Shown here: one piece after another, positions 8,656 through 17,572 of the stretch
Layout: every line of letters starts with the position of its first letter
Position numbering within the stretch: position 1 is the first letter of the stretch
Assembly (NCBI GenBank): GCA_029856125.1
Contig: JAHQWJ010000062.1
Coordinates: 1-64,000, forward strand
Source of the DNA: Promethearchaeia archaeon
GTDB taxonomy: Archaea > Asgardarchaeota > Lokiarchaeia > Sigyniarchaeales > SOKP01
Length of the DNA: 64,000 nucleotides
Reading direction: 5' to 3'
Made by a program: the position numbers and the translations under genes
Notes under the pieces: generated by a model
Seen by the model: the letters and a program-made list of their open reading frames with translations, nothing else
Database searches by the model: none
Told to the model about the DNA's origin: nothing

Positions 8656-9963
8656 TTAAGCTAAGTGTTTAATCTTTTTAACACCTTGACCTATTCTTTT
8701 TATGATCTCTTCGATTTCTTCCTCTTTTACGATTAATGGGGGCATCATTATGAGCGTATCCTTTTTGTTTCCGCAATAATTTTGTAGAACGCCTTCTTTT
8801 ATTATAGAAAGCATAGCCAATTGCCCGAATGTTTCGTTAGTAAACTCCATACCCCACATTAGGCCTCTCCCTCTTACTTCTTTTATTAGTTCAGAATTAT
8901 CATCGGCAATTTCTTCTAGACCACTACCAAATAATTTTCCCATTTCTTTTACATGGTTTAAAAACTCAGGGTCAGATTGTATATCTAACATCTCACAAGC
9001 AACCACACAACCTAAATCGGAACCACCTGTTGTAGAAATATGAATGAATGGGTCGTCTTTAAACACCGCTTTCTCAATAAATGGTTTATAACTGCAAGTA
9101 GAAATTGGATAAATTCCCCCACTCATACCTTTTCCTAAAACCATAAAATCAGGGATAACTTTTTCTTTTTCATAAAGACCGCCGTATATAGCCCAAAAAT
9201 GACCAGTACGTCCAAGTCCTACTTGAACTTCATCAATTATCATCATAGCTCCATGATCATTGCATAATTCTCGAACTTCTGAAAAATATCCTTCTTGAGC
9301 GATTAATACTCCCCCCGTTGCTGGAATTGTTTCCAGAATGACGCACGCAACATCTTCCGATATGGTTTTTTTCAAGGCATCACCATCACCAAAAGGAACT
9401 TGCTTAAAATCAGGGAGATTCCAAAGGAATTTTTCTTTAAAGGCAGTATCTCCAGTTGCTAAGGCAAAACCGGTATGGCCATGATACCCTCCAATTGCTG
9501 AGATGCATTTTTTCCGTTTCGTATACGCTCTTGAAAATTTAATAGCAGTATCAACTGCTTCACCACCACTAACTCCAAAGGTAGTCTTAGTAATTCCTGG
9601 TGGCATAAGCTCTGCTAATTTTTCTCCTAATATAGCTCTCCATTCTGATAATTGTAGGTGATCACCTATGTCTAATCCGCTATCTAAAGCGTCCTTAAGG
9701 ATTTGCACAATTTTTCGGTTACCATGACCTAAATTATATACACCTCCGCATGTGTGGCAATTGTAAAGTTCCATTGGTGGATCGGTGGGTTTTGGTCCTT
9801 CCAAGGTATTAATCTTAACACCCCACCTCGTACCAGGGATAACTCCAATACCTGCTCCTTTAAAAAAGCGAACTTTTGGTGAATTCACATGCTTTGCGTA
9901 TAATTTCAGTAGTTCTTTCTGTGACAAAGTTCCAAAAAACTTCTTATCTGAAACATTTTTCAT
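8656..9963 (-). CDS. Class III PLP-dependent aminotransferase
   Basis: 435 residues of the ornithine/acetylornithine/GABA aminotransferase family. Asp244 in IIDEVQVGLGRTG binds the pyridine nitrogen of PLP, and Lys278 in VLGKGMSGG is the Schiff-base lysine. SGGEAVDTAIKFSR is the phosphate-binding region and IGGYHGHT the aromatic/His stacking region. It moves an amino group between an omega- or alpha-amino donor and a 2-oxo acid. The substrate is not certain: the family includes 4-aminobutyrate, lysine-6, ornithine and glutamate-1-semialdehyde enzymes, and no pathway neighbours help. It is a single-gene unit, convergent with hef. Confidence 0.9.
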   Translation of the reverse strand: MKNVSDKKFFGTLSQKELLKLYAKHVNSPKVRFFKGAGIGVIPGTRWGVKINTLEGPKPTDPPMELYNCHTCGGVYNLGHGNRKIVQILKDALDSGLDIGDHLQLSEWRAILGEKLAELMPPGITKTTFGVSGGEAVDTAIKFSRAYTKRKKCISAIGGYHGHTGFALATGDTAFKEKFLWNLPDFKQVPFGDGDALKKTISEDVACVILETIPATGGVLIAQEGYFSEVRELCNDHGAMMIIDEVQVGLGRTGHFWAIYGGLYEKEKVIPDFMVLGKGMSGGIYPISTCSYKPFIEKAVFKDDPFIHISTTGGSDLGCVVACEMLDIQSDPEFLNHVKEMGKLFGSGLEEIADDNSELIKEVRGRGLMWGMEFTNETFGQLAMLSIIKEGVLQNYCGNKKDTLIMMPPLIVKEEEIEEIIKRIGQGVKKIKHLA

Positions 9964-10159
9964 GATTTTACAGAATTTTTTTTTCCATTAAAATATTTAT
10001 AATATTTAATTTACGAATAAGAGAATTTTCCTTCTGTAAAAAATGACAGAGTTAATCTAAAAACAATTAGTGAATATTAATATCAAAAATTTTATGATTA
10101 AAGATTAATATTTTTATTTTAGTAGTAATATAATTAGAATGTTATTAAAAAAATATGAT

Positions 10160-10164
10160 GTGAT
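10160..10164 (+). promoter_or_regulatory. Shine-Dalgarno GTGAT of the small GTPase gene
   Basis: GTG (start of GTGAT) lies seven bases before the in-frame ATA at 10170, matching the 5-8 base spacing seen before other starts here. The upstream ATG ATG (10155-10160) in the same frame is followed at once by TGA and cannot encode the protein. Confidence 0.45.
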
Positions 10165-10169
10165 TTACC

Positions 10170-10760
10170 ATAATCAAATTCAAAGTAATCGTAGCTGGGG
10201 CTAAAAATGTCGGAAAAACGTCTCTCATAAGGCGATATGCAACAGGAAAATTTGATAAATCAACTCTATCAACGATTGGAGTAGATTTTGAAACAAAGAA
10301 AGTAGTAGTTGATGATACTGAGATTCTCTTAAATATTTGGGATTTCGCTGGAGAGAAAAAGTTTCGACTTCTACTTCCCTCATACGTATCGGGAGCTTCT
10401 GGTGCTTTAATGCTTTATGATATAACAAATAAAGATTCTTTAGAAGACCTTCATGATTGGGTAAAAACTATTAGTTCTGTTCCAAATTACCCTAAAACTA
10501 AGCTACTGATTGAGGCAAAAATTGACTTAGAAAACCAGAGAGAAGTATCTCATGATGACGCTAAAGCCTTATTTGACAAATACAAATTTCAAGGAGACAT
10601 CCATGGTGTTTCATCAAAGACGGGAGAAAATGTCGAAAATGTTTTTGAGACACTTGGAAGAGAGATTATCAAGAATTCTTTAAAAAAATGTACTAGTTGC
10701 GACAAGTTTTATCCTTTAGAGCTTAAGTATTGTCAATATTGTGGTCAGAAAACACGTTAA
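10170..10760 (+). CDS. Ras/Rab/Arf-superfamily small GTPase with C-terminal zinc ribbon
   Basis: 196 residues from ATA 10170. G1/P-loop is GAKNVGKTS; switch I contains TIGVDF with the conserved Thr; G3 is WDFAGEKKF (DxAG). G4 is degenerate, AKID instead of NKxD, and G5 is SSKTGE. The RabL/Rab-like LLLPSYVSGASGALMLYDITNKDSL is typical of Asgard GTPases. After the G domain comes a zinc ribbon CTSC...CQYCG in place of a prenylation tail, so membrane attachment by a lipid is unlikely. The first ATG in the frame (10410) would delete G1-G3; the real start must be upstream, and only ATA/ATC codons are available after the in-frame TGA at 10161. Confidence 0.9.
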   Translation: MIKFKVIVAGAKNVGKTSLIRRYATGKFDKSTLSTIGVDFETKKVVVDDTEILLNIWDFAGEKKFRLLLPSYVSGASGALMLYDITNKDSLEDLHDWVKTISSVPNYPKTKLLIEAKIDLENQREVSHDDAKALFDKYKFQGDIHGVSSKTGENVENVFETLGREIIKNSLKKCTSCDKFYPLELKYCQYCGQKTR

Positions 10761-10867
10761 TTCTGTTAATTGATTATATTCAAATATAAGGATTGTAGAA
10801 TCTATATCTTTTTAAAAAATAAAACGCTTATCAAAAATAATATTCTAAGAAATATAGGTAATTTAAC

Positions 10868-11938
10868 TTGAAATACGATTTAAATGATGACATCAACGAA
10901 ATCTTAAAGCGTTTAAAAGACGATGAAATTTCTTTTCATGGTAAAAAAATTTTAGTTACAGGAGGAGCGGGTTTCTTAGGTTCATGGGTTTGTGATGTAT
11001 TAGTTAAGCAAGGAGCCTATTGTATCTGTTTAGATAACCTTTCTTCAGGAAGATTTGAAAATATCTCACATTTAATGGATAAGGATAATTTTCGCTTTAT
11101 AAATCACGATATTTCTAAACCAGTATTTTTTGGGTTCACACATCATCCAAATGGAATGTGTATCGGCGATATTAAAAGAATCGACATTGTTATGCATATG
11201 GCAAGTAGAGCGTCTCCGTTTGAGTTTAGTAAATTTCCAATACCCATATTAAAAAGTAATACTTTAGGGACCATGAATGCTCTGGGAATTGCAAAAGCTC
11301 ATAATGCCATATTTTTTTATACGAGCACCTCTGAGGTTTATGGGAACCCTCCCGATGATGTTATCCCAACATCTGAAGAATATTTTGGGCATGTTAACCC
11401 TGTTGGCCCCAGAAGTTGCTACGACGAATCTAAGAGAGCCGGAGAAGCTTTTGTTAAAGCTTACGAGCTCCAACATGGTATTAAAACAAAAATAGTTCGA
11501 ATTTTTAATACTTCTGGTCCCAGGATCCGATCCGGTCCGGAATTTGGTAGAGTTATCCCTAACTTTATCCATCAAGCGTTAAAAAACGAAGAAATAACTA
11601 TTTTTGGTGATGGGTCACAAACAAGATCATTTATTTATGTTGTTGATGAGATTGAAGGACTCTTAAAAATTGTTTATAAAGACGAAGCGATTGGAGAGGT
11701 TATTAATTTAGGAAATAATAAAGAATACACTATCTTAGAATTGGCTAAAATTATCAAAGAATTATCCAATTCAGAATCAAAAATTACTTTTAAACCTCTA
11801 CCTATTGACGATCCAACAAGAAGATGTGCTGATTTAAAAAAAGCAAACAGAATCTTAAATTGGCAACCCTCGACTCCTCTGAAAGAGGGGTTATCGAAAA
11901 CTATAGCTTGGTTCAAAGATAATGTCAAAAATGGATAA
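10868..11938 (+). CDS. NAD-dependent nucleotide-sugar epimerase/decarboxylase (UDP-glucuronate decarboxylase-like)
   Basis: 356 residues of the extended short-chain dehydrogenase family. TGGAGFLGSWV is the NAD-binding glycine motif, YDESKRAGEAF holds the catalytic Tyr-x3-Lys, and TSTSEVYG the catalytic Ser/Thr region. RIFNTSGPRIR and FGDGSQTRSFIYV.D are typical of UDP-xylose synthase and dTDP-glucose dehydratase-like enzymes. It modifies UDP-sugars for surface glycans or N-glycosylation; the exact sugar is not certain. The start is TTG with AGGT nine bases upstream. It overlaps the next gene by 17 bases, suggesting co-translation. Confidence 0.88.
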   Translation: MKYDLNDDINEILKRLKDDEISFHGKKILVTGGAGFLGSWVCDVLVKQGAYCICLDNLSSGRFENISHLMDKDNFRFINHDISKPVFFGFTHHPNGMCIGDIKRIDIVMHMASRASPFEFSKFPIPILKSNTLGTMNALGIAKAHNAIFFYTSTSEVYGNPPDDVIPTSEEYFGHVNPVGPRSCYDESKRAGEAFVKAYELQHGIKTKIVRIFNTSGPRIRSGPEFGRVIPNFIHQALKNEEITIFGDGSQTRSFIYVVDEIEGLLKIVYKDEAIGEVINLGNNKEYTILELAKIIKELSNSESKITFKPLPIDDPTRRCADLKKANRILNWQPSTPLKEGLSKTIAWFKDNVKNG

Positions 11939-12446
11939 TACAAAAAATCTTAATAGTTTAAAAAAAAATTATAAAGAATTTGATAAAATCCTAAAAATTC
12001 TCTTAATTATTGGTATAATCATTATATCTGGGTTCATAATTTACGTCTTTTTAACTCCGAAACCGGGTTATTGGTATCTCGGTATTTTGAATTCTGACAA
12101 AAAAGCAGAAAATTACCCTACAGAAGCTGCTGTTGATGCAAATATTACTTTTTATATTTCTGTTGGAAATTATTTAAATCGAGATTTTTCATTCCAAATA
12201 GAAATTTTAAAGGGAGATAACGATACGATACTAAGCTCATCACCTTCGTTAAACGCAATCTCCTTTGTAAATTCATCGACAATTACTTTACAACATAGAG
12301 CAGAATGGGTTTCAAGTGCATTTAATGTTTCTTTTTCAGAGCCGGGGGTTAACTTATCAATAATCGCAGAACTATGGGAAATCCCATCTGTAGGAGTTAG
12401 AAGATTTTATGATGTTGTATATATAAGATTAAATAGGACTTCCTAA
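11922..12446 (+). CDS. Membrane-anchored DUF1616-like extracellular protein
   Basis: 174 residues: a charged cytoplasmic start, one membrane helix (about residues 24-46, ILKILLIIGIIIISGFIIYVF), then an outside domain. PGYWYLGILNSDKKAENYPTEA resembles the conserved core of DUF1616 (Y.LG..GKAENYPT), which usually follows membrane helices in archaeal surface-sugar loci. The outer part is rich in N-x-S/T sequons and beta strands. It overlaps the epimerase gene by 17 bases in another frame, which supports a link to sugar or surface biosynthesis. Function is unknown. It overlaps the end of tldE by four bases, convergently. Confidence 0.65.
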   Translation: MSKMDNTKNLNSLKKNYKEFDKILKILLIIGIIIISGFIIYVFLTPKPGYWYLGILNSDKKAENYPTEAAVDANITFYISVGNYLNRDFSFQIEILKGDNDTILSSSPSLNAISFVNSSTITLQHRAEWVSSAFNVSFSEPGVNLSIIAELWEIPSVGVRRFYDVVYIRLNRTS

Positions 12447-13819
12447 CTCTGGGCTCCTATTATTTGAACCTTATCAATTTTTACATAGGGTGCGGAGTAA
12501 GGTCCGTAAATCTTATATTCCTTTGATATGGAAGTTATATTTTCAAATAAATCTAATAGGTTTATACCGAACATGGTCTCATTTAAAGCGTGTTTTATTT
12601 CTCCATTTTGTATCAAATTACCTTGCGAAATCAAACCTGAAAAATCACCAGTTGCAATATTAGGAGAGTCTGCGGTTGAGTTTAACAAAATTCCTTCTTT
12701 CACATTTTGTATTAATTCATCTTTTAGTGTGATTCCAGGTTGAAAAACTAAATTCGATATTCCTATTGAAGGAATGGAGCTAAACGATCTTCTTGACGCA
12801 TTTCCAGTGCTTTCAACATTCTCCTTTCCGGCGGTATAACTGTTGTGCAACAATCCTGATTGCAGAAATTGTCCATGTTCGATAATATTTTTATTCCTAC
12901 AAGGAAAACCTTCGCCATCAAAAATATTAGAGCCAACTCTACCATTAATTAGGGCGTTATCATCTATATTTATCAAATCTGAACCGATCTTTTTACCTCT
13001 TTTGCCAACCAAAAAACTTCGTTTATATTGGTACGTCTCTGCATTTATTGCAGATGCAATTGGATTTAATATAAGATTTATTGTCCCCCTAGGAGAAAGG
13101 ATCACTTGCATTTTTTTTGTTTTGATCTTTTTTCTATGTAGATTTCTCTTAGCATTTTTTAGCGCTTCCTCTGCAGTTTTTGTTCCATCAATATCAACTA
13201 GCTTTCTTCTCATTTGAGATTCGTATCCATTTGAAACTTCTCCATTAATCGCATCTTTCACAATCATGTTTGACGATATATTAAAATAAGTCTCCTCTCC
13301 ACTTACCTCAACACCGTTCGAGTTGAAAACATAAGAAAGATTGCTATTAGCTGTAAAATCCCCAGATTGTGATATTGCTTGGTCATCTTCAGTACAAGTT
13401 TTTATCAAGTCTTTAACATATTCTATTGCATCTTCGATTGATAAGTTCTTTATGCTTCTGTCGTATAACCCTTCAACCACGGGGTAAGGTTTTAATTTTT
13501 CAGGCAAATTTTTAAAATCTGGATCCGGAGTTCCAACACGCATCATTTTGATGGCATTTTTAACAATTTTTTCTACAACATTTTTTTTTAATATGTTTGT
13601 AAATGCGAACCCAATGGACCCATTTTTTCGATATACTCTGATTGAAATTCCATGGTTTCCCCCAATTTCGCTATATTTTACCGAATTTTCCTCTACTTCG
13701 ATATTCAGATATTCACTTTTTCCGATAAAAACTTCAGCACATTTATAATTTGAATAATTTTTTTCTGCAATTTTAATAGCAAATTTAGCAAGCTCAAATA
13801 TGTCTATATCCTCATACAT
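12443..13819 (-). CDS. tldE: TldE/PmbA-type metallopeptidase-like subunit
   Basis: 458 residues of the PmbA/TldD family, lacking the HExxxH metal site seen in its partner, as expected for TldE. The family C-terminal core is visible: GKENVESTGNASRR, then LLNSTADSPNIATGDFSG and NETMFGINLLDLFENI. Together with TldD it forms a heterodimeric protease that degrades unfolded or linear peptides. A strong GGAGGT site precedes the ATG, inside the end of tldD; the tldD stop and tldE start are adjacent, so the two are translationally coupled. Confidence 0.92.
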   Translation of the reverse strand: MYEDIDIFELAKFAIKIAEKNYSNYKCAEVFIGKSEYLNIEVEENSVKYSEIGGNHGISIRVYRKNGSIGFAFTNILKKNVVEKIVKNAIKMMRVGTPDPDFKNLPEKLKPYPVVEGLYDRSIKNLSIEDAIEYVKDLIKTCTEDDQAISQSGDFTANSNLSYVFNSNGVEVSGEETYFNISSNMIVKDAINGEVSNGYESQMRRKLVDIDGTKTAEEALKNAKRNLHRKKIKTKKMQVILSPRGTINLILNPIASAINAETYQYKRSFLVGKRGKKIGSDLINIDDNALINGRVGSNIFDGEGFPCRNKNIIEHGQFLQSGLLHNSYTAGKENVESTGNASRRSFSSIPSIGISNLVFQPGITLKDELIQNVKEGILLNSTADSPNIATGDFSGLISQGNLIQNGEIKHALNETMFGINLLDLFENITSISKEYKIYGPYSAPYVKIDKVQIIGAQS

Positions 13820-15298
13820 TTAATTTAAACCTCCCACCGTGATGTCATCAACTCTGATATATGGGCCACCATCGCAAACTCTAACGCTTTGACCTCCCTT
13901 TCCGCAAACACCGTCGCTGTAGCTAAATGATTTTTGATCACCTATCGCTGAAACCTTTTTTAGCACTTCGAGAATCATTCCCGACAACGCAACATCCCTC
14001 ATTAATTCCTTTCTTTCTCCATTTTCGATTTTATACGAGAACTTACACTTAAATTGAAAGTTTCCAGTAGTCGGATTAGTATAACCATACAAAAAATCTT
14101 CGCAAAGAATCCCATTTTTCGTGTCTTGTATTAATTCTTCAATATTCCAATCTTTTGGTTCAATGTAAGTGAACCCCATTCGTACTTGAGGTTTAGCGGA
14201 ACTAGATGAAGCTCTCCCGTGACCGTTTGGGGGTAAATTCATTCTTGAAGATGTTTCTAAATTATGCAAGTAGTTTTTTAGTATTCCATTTTCAATAATT
14301 GTTGTTTTTTGGGATGGAATTCCTTCGTCATCTATAAAGTAGCTCCCAAATAACTCATAAGGAAGCCCTAGTTTTTTACCTTGTCCCATTGAAGGATCAT
14401 CGATCACATTGATATCTGGTAAAGCTATTCTTTTTCCTATTTTTTCTTTCAAAATACTTTCTTTACTTAAAACCAAATCAGCCTCACAAGCATGTCCAAG
14501 GGCTTCGTGAATTAAGGTTCCGGCTAGTTTAGGATCAGCAATAATGGTAAATTGTCCACCTATCGGAGATTTCGCATCTAGTAATTTAATCGATTCTTGG
14601 GCAGTTTTTTCGCTTAATTTTTCTGCTTTTTCTGTTAATACTATCTCAAATCCACCTAAACCTCCTACAGAATTAATAGATCTCTGGGTTATTCCTGCTT
14701 TTCGGGAATATACCATATTTAGTAATCGCAAATACGAAAGTTTTTGTTTAATTTTACTACCAAATGAACTGATAAAGATGTAATTGCTAACGCCATCCAT
14801 ATAAATTGTTCGCGTATTTGTTACTAACTTAGAAGAACCTGCGGCAATTTTTTCATGAGATTTTACTAATTTTATTTTTTCTTCGATACTTACATCCGAT
14901 AAGGGTAGTTTGCTGTCAATTTTGAAGCTTCTCTCTAATGGATCCCTTTCGGTTATTTTAAACTCATTTTTTAATAAGGATCGTGTTAATTTCGCCAGCT
15001 TTATTGATTTTAAGAAGCTAGATCTAATACTGTCCTTGTTAAGATCCTTGAAAACACTAAAACCCCATCCTCCATTTATAAAAGCTCTTATTCCACAATT
15101 TGTCATCTCATAAGAAGAAATCTCCGTACTCCTTTGATCTGTGAAATCTAAAGTCGTTCCTTCACTAACCGTTGCTCTAATATCCCAATATTCAACTTTA
15201 TCCCCCGCCTCTCGTAATAAATCTGCTACGAAAGCATTGTTAAACAGGCTTAATTCGTTATCTGTCTCCATAAAACTCGTCAAATCACAATATAACAA
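13820..15298 (-). CDS. tldD: TldD-type metalloprotease
   Basis: 492 residues (483 if the ATG at 15271 is used). The TldD zinc site HEALGH is in GTLIHEALGHACEADLV, with the downstream NGHGRASSSSAKPQVRM and the glycine-rich SYSDGVCGKGGQSVRV ending that place the third ligand (Cys). It is the catalytic half of TldD/E. The start is uncertain: TTG at 15298, TTG 15283 and ATG 15271 are all in frame, and the GTGAT motif lies just before 15283. The N-terminal helix ELSLFNNAFVADLLREAG is typical from residue ~12 on. It forms a two-gene operon with tldE. Confidence 0.93.
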   Translation of the reverse strand: MLYCDLTSFMETDNELSLFNNAFVADLLREAGDKVEYWDIRATVSEGTTLDFTDQRSTEISSYEMTNCGIRAFINGGWGFSVFKDLNKDSIRSSFLKSIKLAKLTRSLLKNEFKITERDPLERSFKIDSKLPLSDVSIEEKIKLVKSHEKIAAGSSKLVTNTRTIYMDGVSNYIFISSFGSKIKQKLSYLRLLNMVYSRKAGITQRSINSVGGLGGFEIVLTEKAEKLSEKTAQESIKLLDAKSPIGGQFTIIADPKLAGTLIHEALGHACEADLVLSKESILKEKIGKRIALPDINVIDDPSMGQGKKLGLPYELFGSYFIDDEGIPSQKTTIIENGILKNYLHNLETSSRMNLPPNGHGRASSSSAKPQVRMGFTYIEPKDWNIEELIQDTKNGILCEDFLYGYTNPTTGNFQFKCKFSYKIENGERKELMRDVALSGMILEVLKKVSAIGDQKSFSYSDGVCGKGGQSVRVCDGGPYIRVDDITVGGLN

Positions 15299-15381
15299 TT
15301 AAACTTCTTGATAAATAATAATAAGAGTCTTAGAAGAGTGAAGAATCGAGGTTTAAATAATTTTTTTCTTTATAGGATTTT

Positions 15382-15627
15382 TTAATTCAAATTTTTTTCA
15401 TAATCTAGAAATTTAAAAAGAGTCTCTTTTTCTCCTTTCATTTTTATTTTCTTGATAATTTTAATAGCGTCACTTAAAGTTACCGTTCTTACAATCTTAA
15501 ATGAGTTTTTAAACTGAAAAGATCGATTACACTTCCAACATTTTTTCGTTTTTATTATTTTATTGCTATAATACCATTCTCCGCAATGGTAACAACGATA
15601 AAAGTAGAATTTCTGAACATTACGCAT
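15382..15627 (-). CDS. Small zinc-ribbon protein (DUF1922-like)
   Basis: 81 residues. FYRCYHCGEWYYSNKIIKTKKCWKCNRSF forms a CxxC...CxxC zinc ribbon, followed by a short helix-containing tail (LSDAIKIIKKIKMKG). The layout fits DUF1922, a small archaeal ribbon domain resembling rubredoxin-like folds. Function is unknown; such proteins may bind RNA or partner proteins. It is positioned upstream of tldD on the same strand, 83 bases away, and could be co-transcribed with tldDE. Confidence 0.65.
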   Translation of the reverse strand: MRNVQKFYFYRCYHCGEWYYSNKIIKTKKCWKCNRSFQFKNSFKIVRTVTLSDAIKIIKKIKMKGEKETLFKFLDYEKNLN

Positions 15628-15793
15628 TATTGGGAAATAATATAATTCTGAGCATATATGTAAAATAAGGCTACAAGTTTTCTAACATACAATAAATATA
15701 TTTGATAGTTAATATATAGAATATATAAAAAAAAGTTAAATTTACCAGAGACGTTATTATTCCTAGAATGCATCTTAAAAAGTTGGGGTCGTT

Positions 15794-16456
15794 ATGAAGG
15801 AGATAACTGAGAAAGAATTAAAAAAGTTAAATATCGACGAATTAACGCACTTGTTTGTGGATAATATAAATGAACAAAATTTGAAATTAATTGAAGGTAT
15901 AGAATTTCTGGTCGAGGAAAAATTTGATGCTTTCACGAAAAATTTAAATTACGTAATAGAGACAAATACGGAAGTACAAATCAAGAAAGTTTTTGAAGGT
16001 AAAATCTTCAAATCTAAATTAATGTTCTCAAAAGCAGACAGGTTAAAACTATTCACTAAAATTAATGATATCAAAAATATTGGAGAATTTTTCGCCAATA
16101 AAATGCTTCTTTACAAAGTCGTATTTCCAGATAATGAATTTAAAACCCAACTCGTTAGCGTTTTAAAATCATTAAAATCGATATCTAATGGTTTAACTGA
16201 AGCGATAAAAGCTATAGGCTCGGATTTGAGTAAAGCTCATAATATTTGTGAAGATGTGAAAGAAGAAAGAAGAAAAATGAGAAAAGAAGAGTGGGAATTA
16301 CTAAACCGTTTGTATAATTATGACATGGATTACTTATCAAGAACTTTTCTTTACTTGAAAGAACTAATAGAAGATATTATGATGTTGGCTGACCATATTA
16401 AAAGTTTTTCTGAGTATATTCAATTTTTAGCAACAAAATACTTAATCTTTGATTAA
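15794..16456 (+). CDS. PhoU-like (DUF47-type) helical protein
   Basis: 220 residues, all helical, with the repeated charged-helix pattern of PhoU/DUF47 proteins, e.g. KLFTKINDIKNIGEFFANKML and the closing LIEDIMMLADHIKSFSEYIQFL. It probably senses or gates phosphate or metal-phosphate transport through the neighbouring PiT permease. The gene starts at ATG after GGGGTCGTT and ends 15 bases before the permease ATG; a second PhoU-like gene follows, making a three-gene operon. Assignment rests on fold pattern and context rather than on a unique motif. Confidence 0.7.
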   Translation: MKEITEKELKKLNIDELTHLFVDNINEQNLKLIEGIEFLVEEKFDAFTKNLNYVIETNTEVQIKKVFEGKIFKSKLMFSKADRLKLFTKINDIKNIGEFFANKMLLYKVVFPDNEFKTQLVSVLKSLKSISNGLTEAIKAIGSDLSKAHNICEDVKEERRKMRKEEWELLNRLYNYDMDYLSRTFLYLKELIEDIMMLADHIKSFSEYIQFLATKYLIFD

Positions 16457-16471
16457 AAAAACTGATTGGCC

Positions 16472-17503
16472 ATGGCAGTTGACATAATTTCGATTCTAGT
16501 AGTTGTTTTAATTGTCTTGGCAATCGCCCTCGCATTTTCTATAGGTGCAAATGATGAAACTCTATCCACTCTAGTTGGAGCTGGAGTTATTAAATTCAAA
16601 GTAGCCTTACTGATTGGTGGTTTAGCAGTTGGAGTAGGGATGTTCTCCTTTAGTTTTGCGTTTGTAGCAAAAACCGTTGGTGCTGATTTATTAGGTGAAG
16701 CGGTAACTTATACAGAATTTATGTTGTTAGCTGTGTTAATGAGTAGTATCTTGTGGTTAGTAATTGGAAGTTTCTCAGGAATTCCCTTAAGTAGCACACA
16801 TTCATTAGTAGGAAGTATATTTGGAGTTGTAGTTGTGTATGCATTAACACATGGAGATGTTAATCCTGAAACAGCGTTTAATTGGGTAAAATTAAATAAC
16901 GTAATTCTTGGTTGGTTCTTTTCTCCATTGTTTGGATTGATCATTACATTTGTACTTTTTAAATTACTTGCGAAAGCTTATCTATCCCGATTAAAAGGTT
17001 TAAATCAAATCGAAAAATCTGAGAAAAATTTCAAATGGTTATTATTAATTGCAGTGATTTTTGCTGAGATATGGGTGGGAGCAAATTCTGGTGAGGCGTT
17101 AGGTATACTTTATGGATTATTGGATGGAGGTAGTTTGAATTTGGAGCAATATTTATTCTTTGCATTTATTTGTGGTGTTTTTTCTTGTCTTGGGATATAT
17201 ATTGCAGCGCGGTATGTTGTTAGAAATCTGGCATCTCAAATGATGGATTCTCGACCTAGCGAAAGCCTCATTACACAAATAAGTTCTGCCCTGATTCTTA
17301 TGATTGCTACCCTATTAAGCTTACCTATTTCCCATAGTCACGTAATAGTATTTTGCATAATTGGAATGAGTGTGGCTCAAAGAAAAGAAGTTGATTACAA
17401 AGGCTTAGGAAAAATGGCTATATACTGGATTCTTACTTTTCCAGTTGCTGCAATTCTAGCAGGGTTGATTTATTTTGGATTTAATTTATTTGGATTAGTC
17501 TAA
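16472..17503 (+). CDS. PiT-family inorganic phosphate permease
   Basis: About 343 residues, nearly all membrane-embedded. The two inverted PiT signatures are present: SIGANDETLSTLVGAGVI near the N-terminus and GANSGEALGILYG in the second half. GIPLSSTHSLVGSIFG and SLPISHSHVIVFCIIGMS are the paired re-entrant motifs. It imports phosphate with H+ or Na+ in the cytoplasmic membrane. A TTG at 16466 is also in frame; ATG 16472 gives MAVDIISILVV. It sits between two PhoU-like genes, a common arrangement in archaea. Confidence 0.95.
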   Translation: MAVDIISILVVVLIVLAIALAFSIGANDETLSTLVGAGVIKFKVALLIGGLAVGVGMFSFSFAFVAKTVGADLLGEAVTYTEFMLLAVLMSSILWLVIGSFSGIPLSSTHSLVGSIFGVVVVYALTHGDVNPETAFNWVKLNNVILGWFFSPLFGLIITFVLFKLLAKAYLSRLKGLNQIEKSEKNFKWLLLIAVIFAEIWVGANSGEALGILYGLLDGGSLNLEQYLFFAFICGVFSCLGIYIAARYVVRNLASQMMDSRPSESLITQISSALILMIATLLSLPISHSHVIVFCIIGMSVAQRKEVDYKGLGKMAIYWILTFPVAAILAGLIYFGFNLFGLV

Positions 17504-17572
17504 TAAACTATAAAAAATACTTAGTAATAGTAAAATATAGCACTAATAAAGAAAAGAAAAGATGTGATAAAA

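Noticed and set aside
10155..10163. Reading the TGA after ATG ATG in the GTPase gene (and TGA 6298 before hef) as selenocysteine or readthrough
   Set aside because: The TGA falls within two codons of the supposed start, no SECIS-like hairpin was seen, and a Shine-Dalgarno with correct spacing favours starts just downstream.
10225..10428. 67-residue minus-strand frame over the GTPase gene
   Set aside because: The sense strand encodes an intact P-loop GTPase there.
10410..10760. Stand-alone 116-residue protein beginning at ATG 10410
   Set aside because: It is the C-terminal half of the GTPase; the frame continues upstream with G1, switch and G3 motifs.
12843..13217. 124-residue plus-strand frame inside tldE
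   Set aside because: Antisense shadow of a well-supported gene; low-complexity hydrophobic sequence with no motif.
17564..17572. GTG 17564 as the start of the PhoU-like protein
   Set aside because: The GTG is part of GTGAT, six bases before ATG 17573, the same layout as other ribosome binding sites here.
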